Assembly: GCF_013389665.1 (NCBI RefSeq)
Contig: NZ_CP058316.1
Span: forward strand, 1,364,001-1,428,000
DNA: 64,000 bases
Source: Microbacterium oleivorans
Lineage (GTDB): Bacteria > Actinomycetota > Actinomycetes > Actinomycetales > Microbacteriaceae
Reading direction: 5' to 3'
A model generated the notes under the pieces. The model did not search any database and was not told where the DNA came from. It saw only the letters and a program-made list of their open reading frames with translations. Positions 33,887 through 44,302 of the stretch are shown piece by piece. The position numbers were made by a program, and so were the translations under genes. Position 1 is the first letter of the stretch. Each line of letters opens with the position of its first letter.

Positions 33887-33925
33887 GCGGCATCCCGTCG
33901 CGCCGGAGGGCCGACGGGATGCCGC
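33887..33925. terminator. Bidirectional hairpin between convergent AKR and P-type ATPase genes
   Basis: Fourteen perfectly paired bases (33887-33900 with 33912-33925) surround an 11-base loop. It lies directly between the two stop codons and can serve both directions. Confidence 0.8.
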
Positions 33926-33934
33926 GGCGCGGTC

Positions 33935-35998
33935 TCACACCGCGTCGGGCGAGAGGTCGAGTCGGCGCAGCAGCTGGGCGTTGAGGGCCACCACGATCGT
34001 CGACAGCGACATGAGGATCGCGCCGATCGACATCGGGAGCACGAAGCCGACCGGGGCGAGGATGCCGGCTGCGAGCGGCACCGACAGCAGGTTGTAGCCG
34101 GCGGCCCACCAGAGGTTCTGCCGCATCTTGCGGTACGCCGCGCGTGACAGGTCGATGACCGACAGCACCGAACGCGGGTCGTCGCTGGCGAGGATGACGC
34201 CCGCCGACGCGATCGCGACGTCGGTGCCGGCGCCGATCGCGATGCCGACGTCGGCCTGCGCGAGCGCGGGCGCGTCGTTGACGCCGTCGCCCACCATCGC
34301 GACGCGGCGCCCCTCGGCCTGCAGCTCCGCGACGGCGGCGGACTTGTCCTCGGGGCGCACCCCCGCGAAGTAGCGGTCGATGCCCAGCTCTCCGGCGACG
34401 GACGCCGCGACCGCGTCGGCGTCGCCCGTGATCATGACGACCCGCACGCCCCGCTCGGCGAGCGCGGCCACCGCGGCCCGCGACTCCGGCCGGATCTCGT
34501 CGGCCAGTCGCAGCGCCCCGGCGACGGCACCGCCGACGATCACGTGCAGGATGATGGCCCCCTCGTCCCGCCAGGCCGCCGCGGCGGCGAGCTCGTCGCC
34601 CTCTTCGCGCGCGAGCAGTGCGGGTCCGCCGACTTGTACCGTTCGTCCGGCGACCTCCGCGCGCACGCCGACGGCCGGCGACGACGAGAAGCCGGACGCC
34701 TGCGGCACGTCGAGTCCCCGCCGCCGGGCCGCGTCGGTGATGGCACGGGCGAGCGGGTGCTCCGAGTCGTTCTCGGCCGCAGCCGCCAGCGCGAGCACCT
34801 CGTCGGAATCCCATCCGCCGGCGGGCTCGACGGCCGTCACGGTCGGGGCACCGCGGGTGAGCGTGCCGGTCTTGTCGAAGAGCACGGTGTCGACCGTGCG
34901 CATGCTCTCGAGCGCGAGCCGATCCTTCACCAGCACGCCCCCGCGCGCCGCCCGCTCGGTCGCGATCGACACGACGAGGGGGATCGCGAGGCCGAGCGCG
35001 TGCGGGCACGCGATCACCAGCACGGTGATGGTGCGCACGACCGCGTCGTCGGGCAGCCCGACGAGCGTCCAGACGACCGCGGTGACGACGGCGGCGCCGA
35101 GGGCGAACCAGAACAGCCAGGCCGCGGCACGGTCGGCGATGCGCTGAGCGCGCGACGACGAGCTCTGCGCATCGGAGACCAGGCGCCGGATGCCGGCGAG
35201 GGCGGTGTCGTCGCCGACGGCGGTGATGCGCACGCGCAGTCCCGAGTCCGTGGCCACGGTGCCGGCGACGACGGTGGCGCCCTCGCCACGGCGCACCGGG
35301 CGGGACTCCCCCGTGATCATCGTCTCGTCCATGCTCGCCTCGCCCTGCTCGATGCGGCCGTCGGCGGGGACGCGGCCGCCGGGGCGGATCACGACGATGT
35401 CACCCGGGACCAGATCGGCGGGGGCGACGGTCACCGTGTCGGCTCCCACGACCTTGTCGGCCTCGTCGGGGAGCAGCGCCGCGAGCGAGTCGAGGGCCGA
35501 TGTGGTCTGCGCGAGCGAGCGCATCTCGATCCAGTGGCCGAGCAGCATGATGACGATCAGCAGCGCGAGCTCCCACCAGAAGTCGAGCTCGTGGTCGAGC
35601 ACGCCGAGGCTCGCTCCCCACGATGCGATGAAGGCGACCGTGATGGCGAGGGCGATCAGCAGCATCATCCCCGGCCGGCGCGAGCGCAGCTCCGCCACCG
35701 CACCGGACAGGAAGGGCGCCCCGCCCCACGCGTACATCACCGTGCCGAGCAGGGGCGAGATCCAGCCGACCCACGCGGCATCCGGCAGCGGATAGCCGAT
35801 GAGCATCGCGAACATGGCCGACATCCCCGCCACGGGCACCGCCAGCACGAGCATGATCCAGAACAGCCGTCGGAAACGCGCCACGTGGTCGCCGTGCCCC
35901 GCGTGGTCGCCGTGCCCCGCCCCCGTGTGCGCGGCGTGCCCGTCGTGCTCGTGCTCGGCGTGCTGCTCGGGCTCGGCGTGCTGCTCGTGCGTGTTCAT
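33935..35998 (-). CDS. Heavy-metal P-type ATPase, CopB-like (CPH type)
   Basis: The 687-residue P1B ATPase has a His-rich N-terminal tail (repeats of EHAEH and GHGDHAGHGDH) instead of an HMA domain, and the membrane motif ACPHALGLAIP. The tail and CPH together indicate the CopB subgroup (Cu2+/Ag+). The phosphorylation motif FDKTGTLTRG, NDSEHPLARA and [11 protein letters not shown] are intact. It is the last gene of the copper cluster, 55 bases after the CPC-type ATPase. The start has GGAGGG upstream. Confidence 0.9.
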   Translation of the reverse strand: MNTHEQHAEPEQHAEHEHDGHAAHTGAGHGDHAGHGDHVARFRRLFWIMLVLAVPVAGMSAMFAMLIGYPLPDAAWVGWISPLLGTVMYAWGGAPFLSGAVAELRSRRPGMMLLIALAITVAFIASWGASLGVLDHELDFWWELALLIVIMLLGHWIEMRSLAQTTSALDSLAALLPDEADKVVGADTVTVAPADLVPGDIVVIRPGGRVPADGRIEQGEASMDETMITGESRPVRRGEGATVVAGTVATDSGLRVRITAVGDDTALAGIRRLVSDAQSSSSRAQRIADRAAAWLFWFALGAAVVTAVVWTLVGLPDDAVVRTITVLVIACPHALGLAIPLVVSIATERAARGGVLVKDRLALESMRTVDTVLFDKTGTLTRGAPTVTAVEPAGGWDSDEVLALAAAAENDSEHPLARAITDAARRRGLDVPQASGFSSSPAVGVRAEVAGRTVQVGGPALLAREEGDELAAAAAWRDEGAIILHVIVGGAVAGALRLADEIRPESRAAVAALAERGVRVVMITGDADAVAASVAGELGIDRYFAGVRPEDKSAAVAELQAEGRRVAMVGDGVNDAPALAQADVGIAIGAGTDVAIASAGVILASDDPRSVLSVIDLSRAAYRKMRQNLWWAAGYNLLSVPLAAGILAPVGFVLPMSIGAILMSLSTIVVALNAQLLRRLDLSPDAV

Positions 35999-36053
35999 CG
36001 CTGCATCCCTCCGCGTCGTGCTTCCGTGTCGCGCTCGCGCCTCGTGTCCGACG

Positions 36054-38291
36054 TCAGTCCCGGCCGCCCGCGACCGGTTCGGCGCGGAAGCCGCGAAGCC
36101 GCAGGCTGTTCGTCACGACGAACAGCGACGACAGCGCCATCGCGGCGGCTGCGACCAGCGGGTTCAGCAGCCCCGCCATCGCGACGGGGATCGCCGCGAC
36201 GTTGTACGCGAACGCCCAGAAGAGGTTGCCCTTGATGATGCCGAGCGTGCGGCGTGCGAGCCGGATGGCGTCGGCGACGACCGCGAGGTCGCCCGAGACG
36301 ATCGTGATGTCGCTCGCCGCGATCGCGGCATCCGTTCCCCCGCCCATCGCGAGGCCGAGGTCGGCCGCCGCGAGCGCCGCCGCATCGTTGACACCGTCGC
36401 CGACCATCGCGACGACGCGACCCTCGGCCTGCAACGCGCGGATGACGTCCAGCTTGTCGGCGGGGGTCACGCCCGCGTGCACGACGTCGATGCCGACGGC
36501 CGCGGCCACCCGCTGCGCCGTCGCGGCATTGTCGCCCGTGAGCAGCACCGGCTCGAGGCCGAGGGCGCGGAACCGAGAGACGGCGAGCGCGCTCGTGGGC
36601 TTGAGGGTGTCGCCGACGACGATCGCCCCGACGAACGCTCCGTCACGGGCGACGGCGACGACCGTGCCGTCGGCCTCGAGCTCGGCGAGACGCTCCGCCT
36701 CGTCGGCGGACATCGCGATGCCCCATTCGCTCCGCAGCCACGAAGCGCGACCGCAGACGACCGCTGCACCGCCGACGACGGCCTGCACTCCGAATCCGGC
36801 GTGCGAGGCGAAGGAGGTGGCCGCGGGCACGGATGCCGCACGGGCGGATGCCGCGACGAGCGCGCGAGCGACGGGATGCTCCGAGCCGGCCTCGACGGCG
36901 GCGGCCACCGCGAGCAGCTCGTCGCTGGCCACCCCGGGCGCGGGATGCACGCCGGTCACGACCATGGCGCCCGTCGTCACGGTACCGGTCTTGTCGAGCA
37001 CGATCGTGTCGACGCTGCGGGTCTGCTCGAGCACCTGCGGTCCTCGGATCAGGATGCCCAGCTGCGAGCCGCGACCCGTGCCCACGAGCAGCGCGGTCGG
37101 GGTCGCCAATCCCAGGGCGCACGGGCACGCGATGATCAGGGTCGCGACGGCTGCCGTGAAGGCGAGCTCGATCGAGCCGCCGGTGAGGCTCCAGCCGAGG
37201 AAGGCGATGACCGCGAGGCCGATGACGACCGGGACGAACACCGCCGACACCCGGTCGGCCAGCCGTTGCACCTGAGCTTTGCCCGTCTGCGCCTCGGCGA
37301 GCAGCCGTTGCATCCGGGCCAGCTCGGTCTCGGCGCCGACACGCGTGATCTCGACGACCAGACGACCGCCGACGTTGACGGTCGCGCCGACCACACGCGA
37401 CCCGGGCGAGACGTCGATCGGCGCCGATTCGCCGGTCAGCATGCCGACGTCGACGGCCGATGCCCCTTCGAGGACGAGCCCGTCCGAGGGGATCTTCTCG
37501 CCGGGGCGCACGATCACCACGTCGCCGACGGCGAGGCGGGCGACGGGGACGGCTTCCTCCCGATCGCCGGTCAGACGCACGGCGTCCTTCGCGCCGGCCT
37601 CGAGCAGCGCGCGCAGCGCGTCGGACGACGACACGCGCGCCCGCGCCTCGGCGTAGCGCCCCGCCAGGATGAACACCGTGACGAGTGCGGCGACCTCGAG
37701 GTAGATCTCGTGACCGCCGGCGCGCGGCGCGCCCACCAGCGTGAAGCTCATGGTCATGCCCGGCATGCCCGCGCCGCCGAAGAACAGGGCGTAGAGCGAC
37801 CAGCCGAAGGCGGCGACGACACCGAGACTGATGAGGGTGTCCATCGTCGCCGCACCGTGGCGGGCGTTGATCGCGGCGGCGCGGTGGAAGGGCCAGGCCC
37901 CCCAGACGGCGATGGGTGCGGTGAGGGTGAGGGCCAGCCACTGCCAGTACTCGAACTGCAGCGCCGGGATCATCGACAGCACCGCGACGGGGAGGGCCAG
38001 CGCCGCGCTGATCAGCAGGCGTCGCCGCAGCACCGCGACGTCGTCCACCGGCGGAGCGGACTCACGGAGCTCCTCGACCGGCGCGGGCACGGCGGCGTGA
38101 TAGCCCGCGGCCTCGACGACGGCGATGAGGTCGGCGGGGTCGAGGCCGTCGCCGCGAACCCGCGCCTTCTCGGTGGCGTAGTTCACCGACGCCTCGACGC
38201 CGGGCACCTTGTTGAGCTTGCGCTCGATGCGCGTCGCACACGAGGCGCAGGTCATGCCCGAGATGTCGAGCTCGACGTCGACGGCGCTCAC
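36054..38291 (-). CDS. copA: Copper-exporting P-type ATPase (CPC type)
   Basis: The 745-residue protein has one N-terminal HMA domain ([21 protein letters not shown]), the transport motif [35 protein letters not shown] and [11 protein letters not shown], and the closing membrane pair [10 protein letters not shown] Met-rich loop (GMPGMTMSF) faces out. It pumps Cu+ from the cytoplasm. GTG 38291 overlaps the copZ stop (GTGA). Confidence 0.94.
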   Translation of the reverse strand: MSAVDVELDISGMTCASCATRIERKLNKVPGVEASVNYATEKARVRGDGLDPADLIAVVEAAGYHAAVPAPVEELRESAPPVDDVAVLRRRLLISAALALPVAVLSMIPALQFEYWQWLALTLTAPIAVWGAWPFHRAAAINARHGAATMDTLISLGVVAAFGWSLYALFFGGAGMPGMTMSFTLVGAPRAGGHEIYLEVAALVTVFILAGRYAEARARVSSSDALRALLEAGAKDAVRLTGDREEAVPVARLAVGDVVIVRPGEKIPSDGLVLEGASAVDVGMLTGESAPIDVSPGSRVVGATVNVGGRLVVEITRVGAETELARMQRLLAEAQTGKAQVQRLADRVSAVFVPVVIGLAVIAFLGWSLTGGSIELAFTAAVATLIIACPCALGLATPTALLVGTGRGSQLGILIRGPQVLEQTRSVDTIVLDKTGTVTTGAMVVTGVHPAPGVASDELLAVAAAVEAGSEHPVARALVAASARAASVPAATSFASHAGFGVQAVVGGAAVVCGRASWLRSEWGIAMSADEAERLAELEADGTVVAVARDGAFVGAIVVGDTLKPTSALAVSRFRALGLEPVLLTGDNAATAQRVAAAVGIDVVHAGVTPADKLDVIRALQAEGRVVAMVGDGVNDAAALAAADLGLAMGGGTDAAIAASDITIVSGDLAVVADAIRLARRTLGIIKGNLFWAFAYNVAAIPVAMAGLLNPLVAAAAMALSSLFVVTNSLRLRGFRAEPVAGGRD

Positions 38292-38650
38292 GAGAGCGCG
38301 TCCTCCCGCGCGTAGCCCGCCTCTTCGATGGCCGCGGTGATCGTGGCGGCGTCGATGGGCCCACCGCTGTGGATCGTCACGCGTGAGACCCCGCCGGCGT
38401 TGAGGTCGACGGTCACGGCCTCCACCCCCGCGATCTCGCTCAGCTCCTCGGTCACGCTGGCGACGCAGTGCGAACAGGTCATGCCCGACACCAGCACCTC
38501 CTCGCGCACGGCGGAGGAGGGGGCGGCGGCGTCGTGCGCGGCGTGATCGCCGCACACGCATCCGCCGCCGGTCGCGGTCAGTCCCAGGTCGATGCGTTCG
38601 GTCATGGTCGGCTCCTCGGGGGTGGTGGGCTCGGAGGCGGATGCGGTCAT
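38288..38650 (-). CDS. copZ: Heavy-metal-associated (HMA) copper chaperone
   Basis: The 120-residue protein has a C-terminal HMA fold ([20 protein letters not shown]) with the MTCSHC metal site, and an extra N-terminal [10 protein letters not shown] segment that may bind a second metal. ATG 38650 overlaps the csoR stop (ATGA). ATG 38605, with GAGGAG upstream, is an equally good start giving 105 residues. It would deliver Cu+ to CopA encoded next. Confidence 0.88.
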   Translation of the reverse strand: MTASASEPTTPEEPTMTERIDLGLTATGGGCVCGDHAAHDAAAPSSAVREEVLVSGMTCSHCVASVTEELSEIAGVEAVTVDLNAGGVSRVTIHSGGPIDAATITAAIEEAGYAREDALS

Positions 38651-38928
38651 GAGCGGACCAGGCGCGCGATCGCGGCGTTGGCCTCGCGGATCTTCTCGGC
38701 GGCGACGGACCCGCCCTCGGCGCTGGCCTCGGCGACGCAGTGGCTGAGGTGGTCGCCCAGCAGCGACAGCGCCACGGTCTCGAGCGCCTTCGTCGCCGCC
38801 GAGACCTGGGTCAGGATGTCGATGCAGTACTTGTCCTCGTCGACCATGCGGGCGATGCCGCGCACCTGCCCCTCGACGCGCCGGAGGCGCTTCTGCAGGT
38901 CGTCCTTGTTCGCGTCGTATCCGTGCAC
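38647..38928 (-). CDS. csoR: CsoR-family copper-sensing repressor
   Basis: The 93-residue all-helical protein has the CsoR fold ([25 protein letters not shown]) and the complete Cu+ ligand set Cys35, His60, Cys64 (GDHLSHC). GTG 38928 is seven bases after a TATAGT hexamer on the minus strand, so the mRNA is probably leaderless. The operator at 38939-38955 overlaps that hexamer. The gene heads the csoR-copZ-copA-copB transcript. Confidence 0.94.
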   Translation of the reverse strand: MHGYDANKDDLQKRLRRVEGQVRGIARMVDEDKYCIDILTQVSAATKALETVALSLLGDHLSHCVAEASAEGGSVAAEKIREANAAIARLVRS

Positions 38929-38938
38929 GCTGGATACT

Positions 38939-38955
38939 ATACCCCCCTAGGGTAT
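38939..38955. promoter_or_regulatory. CsoR operator overlapping the -10 element
   Basis: ATACCCCCCTAGGGTAT is a GC-centred palindrome with ATACCC/GGGTAT arms, typical of CsoR sites. The minus-strand -10 TATAGT (38941-38936) shares bases with one arm, so bound CsoR would block the promoter directly. Confidence 0.85.
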
Positions 38956-38983
38956 GCCGCGGGGCGAACGGATCCGTGCGGGG

Positions 38984-39238
38984 TCAGCGTCCCTCGTCGA
39001 GAGCCGCCGCCGCGCGCGCGGCGCTCGCACGGCGGCGGACGCCGTGAACGAGGAGCACCGCTCCGATCCCCGCGACGAGGAGCGTCGGCAGGCTCGGCGC
39101 AGCCGAGAACGCCAGCGTCACCGCCGCGGCGGCGATGGCGAGCGCCCCCAGCGCGATGAACAGCGCGCCCCCGAGGGCTTCGCGTTCGATGACGAGGCGG
39201 GTCAGGATGAGCGAGCGGGCGGCGTCGGCGTCGGTCAT
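38984..39238 (-). CDS. Small two-span membrane protein, 84 residues
   Basis: It has a short N-terminal cytoplasmic helix, then two hydrophobic spans (GGALFIALGALAIAAAAVTLA and LPTLLVAGIGAVLLVHGV) and a basic RRR plus Ala-rich tail. TAGCGT six bases before the ATG gives the leaderless pattern. Function unknown. Confidence 0.65.
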   Translation of the reverse strand: MTDADAARSLILTRLVIEREALGGALFIALGALAIAAAAVTLAFSAAPSLPTLLVAGIGAVLLVHGVRRRASAARAAAALDEGR

Positions 39239-39291
39239 GCGCTCACGCTAGCGGTGCGGAGGCCGCGGCGCAGGCTCCGGCCGCAGGGGAC

Positions 39292-42200
39292 TCAGATGAC
39301 CGCTTCGGACCAGTCGTCGGGATTGCCGAAACGGTGGGCCGTGATCGAGATCGACTGCTCGTGCACGAAGGCAAGCAGCTCGATGCGGCCCGCCGTGGTC
39401 ACCTCGTCGGCGTAGACGGCGACGTCGGGGTCGCCGTCCGTGGCGGCTGCGACCGTCGTACGGATCTCGGCCACCGAGGCCGGCGACCCGACGAGACGGA
39501 TGCGGCTCGGCCGCCGCTCCGGAGCCGCGATGCGCTGCAGCCACTCGCCGTCGGTCTCGACCGACACGCCGATGCCGACCTCGCCCAGTGCGCGACGCAC
39601 CTCCGCCGGCAGCCCCACGGGGGTGCTCAGATTCACCTGCGAGCCCGCGCGCACCCCGGCGACGATGACGCGCAGCACCGCCTGCCACGCGGCATCCGAG
39701 GCTGCTCGCACCGCGACGTCGACGGGCCGGTACCGGAACAGGTTCCGCTCGACCCCGAGGCCCGACACGTCGCGCACCTGGCCGAACTCGCGGTCCCAGA
39801 CCACGGCGTCCGACAGCGCACCGCGGCGGAGCCACTCGAACGCTTCGTAGTCGAGGGTGGGCTGGGCCGACTCGATGATCGTCGTGATGCGCGAGTCGAG
39901 CCCGCGCAGGTGGAGGGTGCTCGACGCCGCCCCGCTCGACGCCCGCCACGACCCCAGACCGACGAGGTAGTTCGGCCCGCCCGCCTTGGTTCCCGCCCCC
40001 ACCGAGGAGCGCTTCCAACCGCCGAAGGGCTGGCGCTGCACGATGGCTCCGGTGATGCCGCGGTTGACGTAGAGGTTCCCGGCCTGAACGCGCTCGAGCC
40101 AGGTGGCGAGATCGGCCGGGTCCTGCGTGTGCAGCCCGGCGGTCAGCCCGTACGCGACGGCGTTCTGCATCTCGATGGCCTCGTCGAGCGTCCGGGCGTG
40201 CATGACGCCGAGGACCGGCCCGAAGAACTCCTCGAGGTGCATGCGCGATCCGGCGGCGACCCCCACCCGCACGCCCGGCGACCAGTAGCGTCCGCCGCTG
40301 TCGGGGTCGATGTCGAGCTCGCGAGGCTCGACGAGCCAGCGCTCTCCCTCGTCGAGGGTCGTCAGCGCCCAGGCGAGCTTGCCCTGCGGGGGCTCGATGA
40401 CCGGCCCGACCTCGGCGCGCGCGTCGGTGGGCGGCCCTACGCGCAGCGACCGGGTCGCGTCGACGAGCTGACGGGCGAATCGCTTCGAGCGCCCGACGGG
40501 ACCCACGAGGATCGCGAGCGACGCCGCCGAGCACTTCTGTCCGGCGTGTCCGAAGGCGCTGCGGATCAGGTCGGACGCCGCGAGATCGAGGTCGGCCGAC
40601 GGCATGACGACGATCGCGTTCTTGCCGCTCGTCTCGGCCAGCAGCGGGAGCTCGGGGCGCCACGAGCGGAACAGCGCGGCGGTCTCCCACGATCCGGTGA
40701 GGATCACCCGCTCCACGCTCGGGTGGGTGATCAGCTCGCGCCCCAGACCGCCCTCGTCGACGTCGACGAGGGCGAGCAGGTCGCGCGGCACACCGGCATC
40801 CCACAGCGCCTCGGCGACCACGGCGGCGCAGCGACGCGCCTGCGGGGCGGGCTTGAACACGACGCCCGATCCCGCCGCGAGAGCCGCGAGCACACCGCCG
40901 GCGGGGATGGCGATCGGGAAGTTCCACGGCGGCGCGACGACGGTGACCGCCGCCGGCTCGAAGACGGCGCCGCTGACGCGGTCGAGCTCGCGGGCGGTGG
41001 CGGCGTAGTACGCCGCGAAGTCGACGGCCTCGCTCACCTCGACGTCCGCCTCGGCGAGCACCTTGCCGGTCTCGGACGCGGCGACCTCGATCAGCTCGGC
41101 GCGGCGCGACTCGAGGGCGCGCGAGGCAGCCAGCAGCACGGCGCTGCGGTCGGCCGCGGGGAGCGCGCCCCACGCGGATGCCGCGGCGCCGACACCGGTC
41201 ACGACGGCATCGAGCACGCCGGCGTCCGAGATGCGCGCCGCCGCGATCGTGTCATCGCCCGCCGTGCTGCGGTCGATGCGGGCGAGGATGTCGCGAGCCC
41301 ACTGCCGGTTGACGGCGAGCGCCGGATCGGAGTCGGGGGTGTTGGCGAAACCCGGCGCGCCCAGCGCGGGGGCGCGGCGCGACTCGCGCGGTGCGTACAC
41401 GGCGGTCTCGACGAACCGCTCGCCGCCGAAGAGGACGTCGTCGTGGTCGCCGATCGCCGTCGTGTCGTCGCCGGCGGCCCTCGCGGCATCCGCGATGCCG
41501 AGCACCGCCTGCGTCAGACCGTCGTCGCCCTCCGCGGGCTCGCGCGTGATGCGCTGCGGCGCGATGGCGCGCAGGGCGAGATTGCGATCCTGCCGACGGT
41601 TGGGATCGCTCGGCAGCGCGGGGTCGGCCGCGCGCGCGAGCGAGGCGACGAACCGGTCGCGCTCGCGCTCGAACAGCCCCTCATCGGTCGCGAGGTCGAA
41701 CGCGGCGGAGAGGAAGTTCTCGCTCGAGGCGTTCTCCTCGAGCCGCCGCACGAGATAGCTGATGGCGACGTCGAACTCGTCGGGGCGCACCACCGGAACG
41801 TACAGGAGCACGTGACCGACCTCGCGCGTGACCGCCGCCACCTGGCCCTGGGCCATCCCGAGCAGCATCTCGATCTCGATGTCCCGACGCACCCCCCGTT
41901 CGCCGGCGAGCAGCCACGCGTAGGCGGTGTCGAAGAGGTTGTGTCCGGCCACGCCCAGGCGCACGGCCGCCGTCCGATCGGGCCGGAGGGCGTGGTCGAG
42001 GCAGCGCAGGTACATCGCGTCGGCGTCGAGCTTGCTCGCGTGAGTCGCGAGCGGCCAGCCGTGCATCGCGGCATCCACGCGTTCCATCGCCAGGTTCGCC
42101 CCTTTCACCAGGCGGATCTTGATGCGGCTGCCGCCCGCGGCGACGCGCGTCTGCGCCCAGGCCGTGAGCTGGTCGAGGGCGTCGAGCGCGTCGGGGAGGT

Positions 42201-42990
42201 AGGCCTGGAGCACGATGCCCGCTTCGAGCCCGTGCAGCCGGTCGTCCTCGAGCAGACGGGTGAAGACCGCGATGGTGAGGTCGAGGTCGCGGTACTCCTC
42301 CATGTCGAGGTTGATGAAGGTGCCGTCCTCGGCGGCGCTCAGATACAGCGGGAGCAGGCGCTCGACCACGTCGGTCACGACCTCGTCGAAGGCCCACATC
42401 GAGATCCGGCTGATGACGGCCGAGACCTTCACCGAGACGTAGTCGACATCGGGCCGTCGGATCAGCTCGTGGATGCCCTCGAGTCGCCGCTTCGCCTCAC
42501 CCTCGCCGAGCACGGCCTCGCCGAGGAGGTTCAGGTTCAGCCGCGCGCCCGACTCGCGGATGCGGGCGATCGCGGGCCCGAGCTTGTGCGGACGGGCATC
42601 GACGACGAGGTGCCCGACCATCTCGCGCAGCGCGGTCCGTGCGATCGGGACGACCGGCGTCGGCAGCACCGGTGCGACGGCGCCGCCGATCCGCACCGCA
42701 CCGCGCAGGTACCAGGGCAGGAACTCCGGCACGAGGGGCGCGACGTGGTGCAACCGGTTCGCCGCCGCGGTGACGCTCTCGGGCCGCATGACACCGTCGA
42801 CGAACCCGATCGTGAACGGGAGTCCGTTCGGGTCCCGCAGCACTCCCGCCAACCGCTGGGCGGCCGCGTCGGCCGGGACGTCCGCCGACGAGTGCACCCA
42901 TCGCCGCGCCAGGTCCACGGCCGTCTGAGCGAGGGGGTCGTCGTTCGGAAAGCCCGGCGGGGTGGTGCCGGACGCAGCGGTGTCGGACAT
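39292..42990 (-). CDS. putA: Bifunctional proline dehydrogenase / glutamate-semialdehyde dehydrogenase
   Basis: The 1232-residue protein has an N-terminal proline dehydrogenase barrel (VKVSAVISRISMWAFDE, FINLDMEEYRDLDLT, RIKIRLVKGANLAMER, YLVRRLEENAS). An aldehyde dehydrogenase domain follows (VTVVAPPWNFPIAIP, LLAETSGKNAIVVM, catalytic Cys820 in GHAGQKCSAASL). A roughly 200-residue C-terminal extension completes it. It oxidises proline to glutamate using FAD and NAD. No N-terminal ribbon-helix-helix is present, so it is not self-regulating like the E. coli protein. TAGGCT lies six bases before the ATG. Confidence 0.94.
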   Translation of the reverse strand: MSDTAASGTTPPGFPNDDPLAQTAVDLARRWVHSSADVPADAAAQRLAGVLRDPNGLPFTIGFVDGVMRPESVTAAANRLHHVAPLVPEFLPWYLRGAVRIGGAVAPVLPTPVVPIARTALREMVGHLVVDARPHKLGPAIARIRESGARLNLNLLGEAVLGEGEAKRRLEGIHELIRRPDVDYVSVKVSAVISRISMWAFDEVVTDVVERLLPLYLSAAEDGTFINLDMEEYRDLDLTIAVFTRLLEDDRLHGLEAGIVLQAYLPDALDALDQLTAWAQTRVAAGGSRIKIRLVKGANLAMERVDAAMHGWPLATHASKLDADAMYLRCLDHALRPDRTAAVRLGVAGHNLFDTAYAWLLAGERGVRRDIEIEMLLGMAQGQVAAVTREVGHVLLYVPVVRPDEFDVAISYLVRRLEENASSENFLSAAFDLATDEGLFERERDRFVASLARAADPALPSDPNRRQDRNLALRAIAPQRITREPAEGDDGLTQAVLGIADAARAAGDDTTAIGDHDDVLFGGERFVETAVYAPRESRRAPALGAPGFANTPDSDPALAVNRQWARDILARIDRSTAGDDTIAAARISDAGVLDAVVTGVGAAASAWGALPAADRSAVLLAASRALESRRAELIEVAASETGKVLAEADVEVSEAVDFAAYYAATARELDRVSGAVFEPAAVTVVAPPWNFPIAIPAGGVLAALAAGSGVVFKPAPQARRCAAVVAEALWDAGVPRDLLALVDVDEGGLGRELITHPSVERVILTGSWETAALFRSWRPELPLLAETSGKNAIVVMPSADLDLAASDLIRSAFGHAGQKCSAASLAILVGPVGRSKRFARQLVDATRSLRVGPPTDARAEVGPVIEPPQGKLAWALTTLDEGERWLVEPRELDIDPDSGGRYWSPGVRVGVAAGSRMHLEEFFGPVLGVMHARTLDEAIEMQNAVAYGLTAGLHTQDPADLATWLERVQAGNLYVNRGITGAIVQRQPFGGWKRSSVGAGTKAGGPNYLVGLGSWRASSGAASSTLHLRGLDSRITTIIESAQPTLDYEAFEWLRRGALSDAVVWDREFGQVRDVSGLGVERNLFRYRPVDVAVRAASDAAWQAVLRVIVAGVRAGSQVNLSTPVGLPAEVRRALGEVGIGVSVETDGEWLQRIAAPERRPSRIRLVGSPASVAEIRTTVAAATDGDPDVAVYADEVTTAGRIELLAFVHEQSISITAHRFGNPDDWSEAVI

Positions 42991-43070
42991 GTCGTCAGCC
43001 TATGTCGCCGTCCACGGGGCCCGGCCGCGCCGCACCGGCCGGGTCGCCGCGACACCCCTATGCTGTGGTC

Positions 43071-43733
43071 GTGACCGCGCCGGACCTCGACCCGCCTTCC
43101 GCGCAGCCGGCTCGCACGACGCGGTTCGCCCGCCTGCGGGCGGCCACCGACCGCGTGCCCACGCGGTGGTTCGCGGGGATCGGCACCGCGGTGTTCCTCG
43201 CGGCGACCGCCGCCTTCGGCGGTTTGCAGGCCGTCGCCGTGAGCGAGGTGCCGCGCCTGTCGGCCGGCGAGCAGCACGTCAACGAGCGTGTGGCCCTGAC
43301 CGTGCAGCGCGCGGTCCTGCTCGACACCTTCCCCGAGGCCGGCGCCACCGCCGACCCGGAGCAGGGCGAGCGGGTGCTGGCACTGCTGATCGACGCCGAG
43401 AACCGGTGGGACCGTGCCGAGATGGTCCTCGCCGACGGCGGGGTCGCCTCGACGGTGGGCGTCGAGGCGCTGGAGTCCGCCGCGCCGACGAGCGTCGCAC
43501 GCTACGACGACGCGAGCCGGAACCCGTGGCTGCAGCCGCTCGTTCCCGTGAGTCTCGTCTTCACCTGGGTGGTGCCCGGCGAGCTGTTCGCCGACGGCGA
43601 GGAGATCGAGGTCGTCCTATCGGATCAGACGCTCTCGACCGGCTCGTTCGTGGTCGACGGCGACTACTGGAGCGACCCGAGGCCGGCCGCCGTGGTCACC
43701 GTCGCGATCGAGGACCGCGGAGACGGATCGTGA
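43071..43733 (+). CDS. Hypothetical single-span membrane protein, first of a coupled trio
   Basis: The 220-residue protein has a cytoplasmic N-terminus of about 40 residues, one membrane span (FAGIGTAVFLAATAAFGGL) and an extracytoplasmic domain of about 155 residues with no recognised fold. I chose GTG 43071 because TATGCT lies six bases before it. The stop overlaps the GTG start of the next gene (GTGA). No known family was recognised. Confidence 0.6.
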   Translation: MTAPDLDPPSAQPARTTRFARLRAATDRVPTRWFAGIGTAVFLAATAAFGGLQAVAVSEVPRLSAGEQHVNERVALTVQRAVLLDTFPEAGATADPEQGERVLALLIDAENRWDRAEMVLADGGVASTVGVEALESAAPTSVARYDDASRNPWLQPLVPVSLVFTWVVPGELFADGEEIEVVLSDQTLSTGSFVVDGDYWSDPRPAAVVTVAIEDRGDGS

Positions 43734-44302
43734 CCGCGGCACGGCACCGGCGGCTGCTCCGACGTACCGCGCCGTGGGCGGTCGGCCTCGCCTGCGTGGT
43801 GGCCGCATGGTTCGTCGCCCTCGCCACCCCCGCCGACACCGCCGCGTGGGAGCCGTTCATCGTCGAGGCGCGCGCCGGCGAGCCCGCGGCCGGGCGCAAC
43901 CTCGTGGTGACGGTGCACGACGCGGTGCGCGCCGAGAGCGTCTCCTCAGGCGGGTGGCGGGCCGAGGGCACCTGGGTGGTCGTCGACATCGCCGCCGAGG
44001 CGGTCGTGTCCGAGCGGGGCTCCGCGCTCTCCAGCGCGCAGCTCCTCGTCGACGGACGGACGTACCGCGCGACCGAACGCGCCGAGACGATGCTGGGCGA
44101 CCGGCTGTCGATCGGTCTTCCCCGCGAGGGTTCGCTCGGGTTCGAGCTGCCCGCGGACGCGCGGGGCGCCGCCGTGCTGCAGCTCGCATTGAACCCCGAC
44201 ACCCGCGCCGATTCCGTCATCGCGTACCGCATCGACCTCGACGACCTCCCCGTGGTGAGCGAGCGCGAGCTCGTCGGCGCCCGATGGTCGGAGACCCCGT
44301 GA
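43730..44302 (+). CDS. Hypothetical single-span membrane protein, second of the trio
   Basis: The 190-residue protein has a basic N-terminus (RHRRLLRR), one span (WAVGLACVVAAWFVALATP) and a beta-rich exported domain with VTVHDAVRAESVSS, WVVVDIAAEAVVSE and SIGLPREGSLGFELP segments. This resembles the immunoglobulin-like DUF4352 style of domain, but I cannot confirm that. It is linked by GTGA overlaps to both neighbours, so all three should be made in fixed ratio. Confidence 0.6.
   Translation: MTAARHRRLLRRTAPWAVGLACVVAAWFVALATPADTAAWEPFIVEARAGEPAAGRNLVVTVHDAVRAESVSSGGWRAEGTWVVVDIAAEAVVSERGSALSSAQLLVDGRTYRATERAETMLGDRLSIGLPREGSLGFELPADARGAAVLQLALNPDTRADSVIAYRIDLDDLPVVSERELVGARWSETP

Noticed and set aside
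39334..43074. 1246-codon open frame on the plus strand
   Set aside because: It is antisense to putA, rich in Arg/Gly/Asp shadows and lacks any domain. High GC keeps the opposite frame open.
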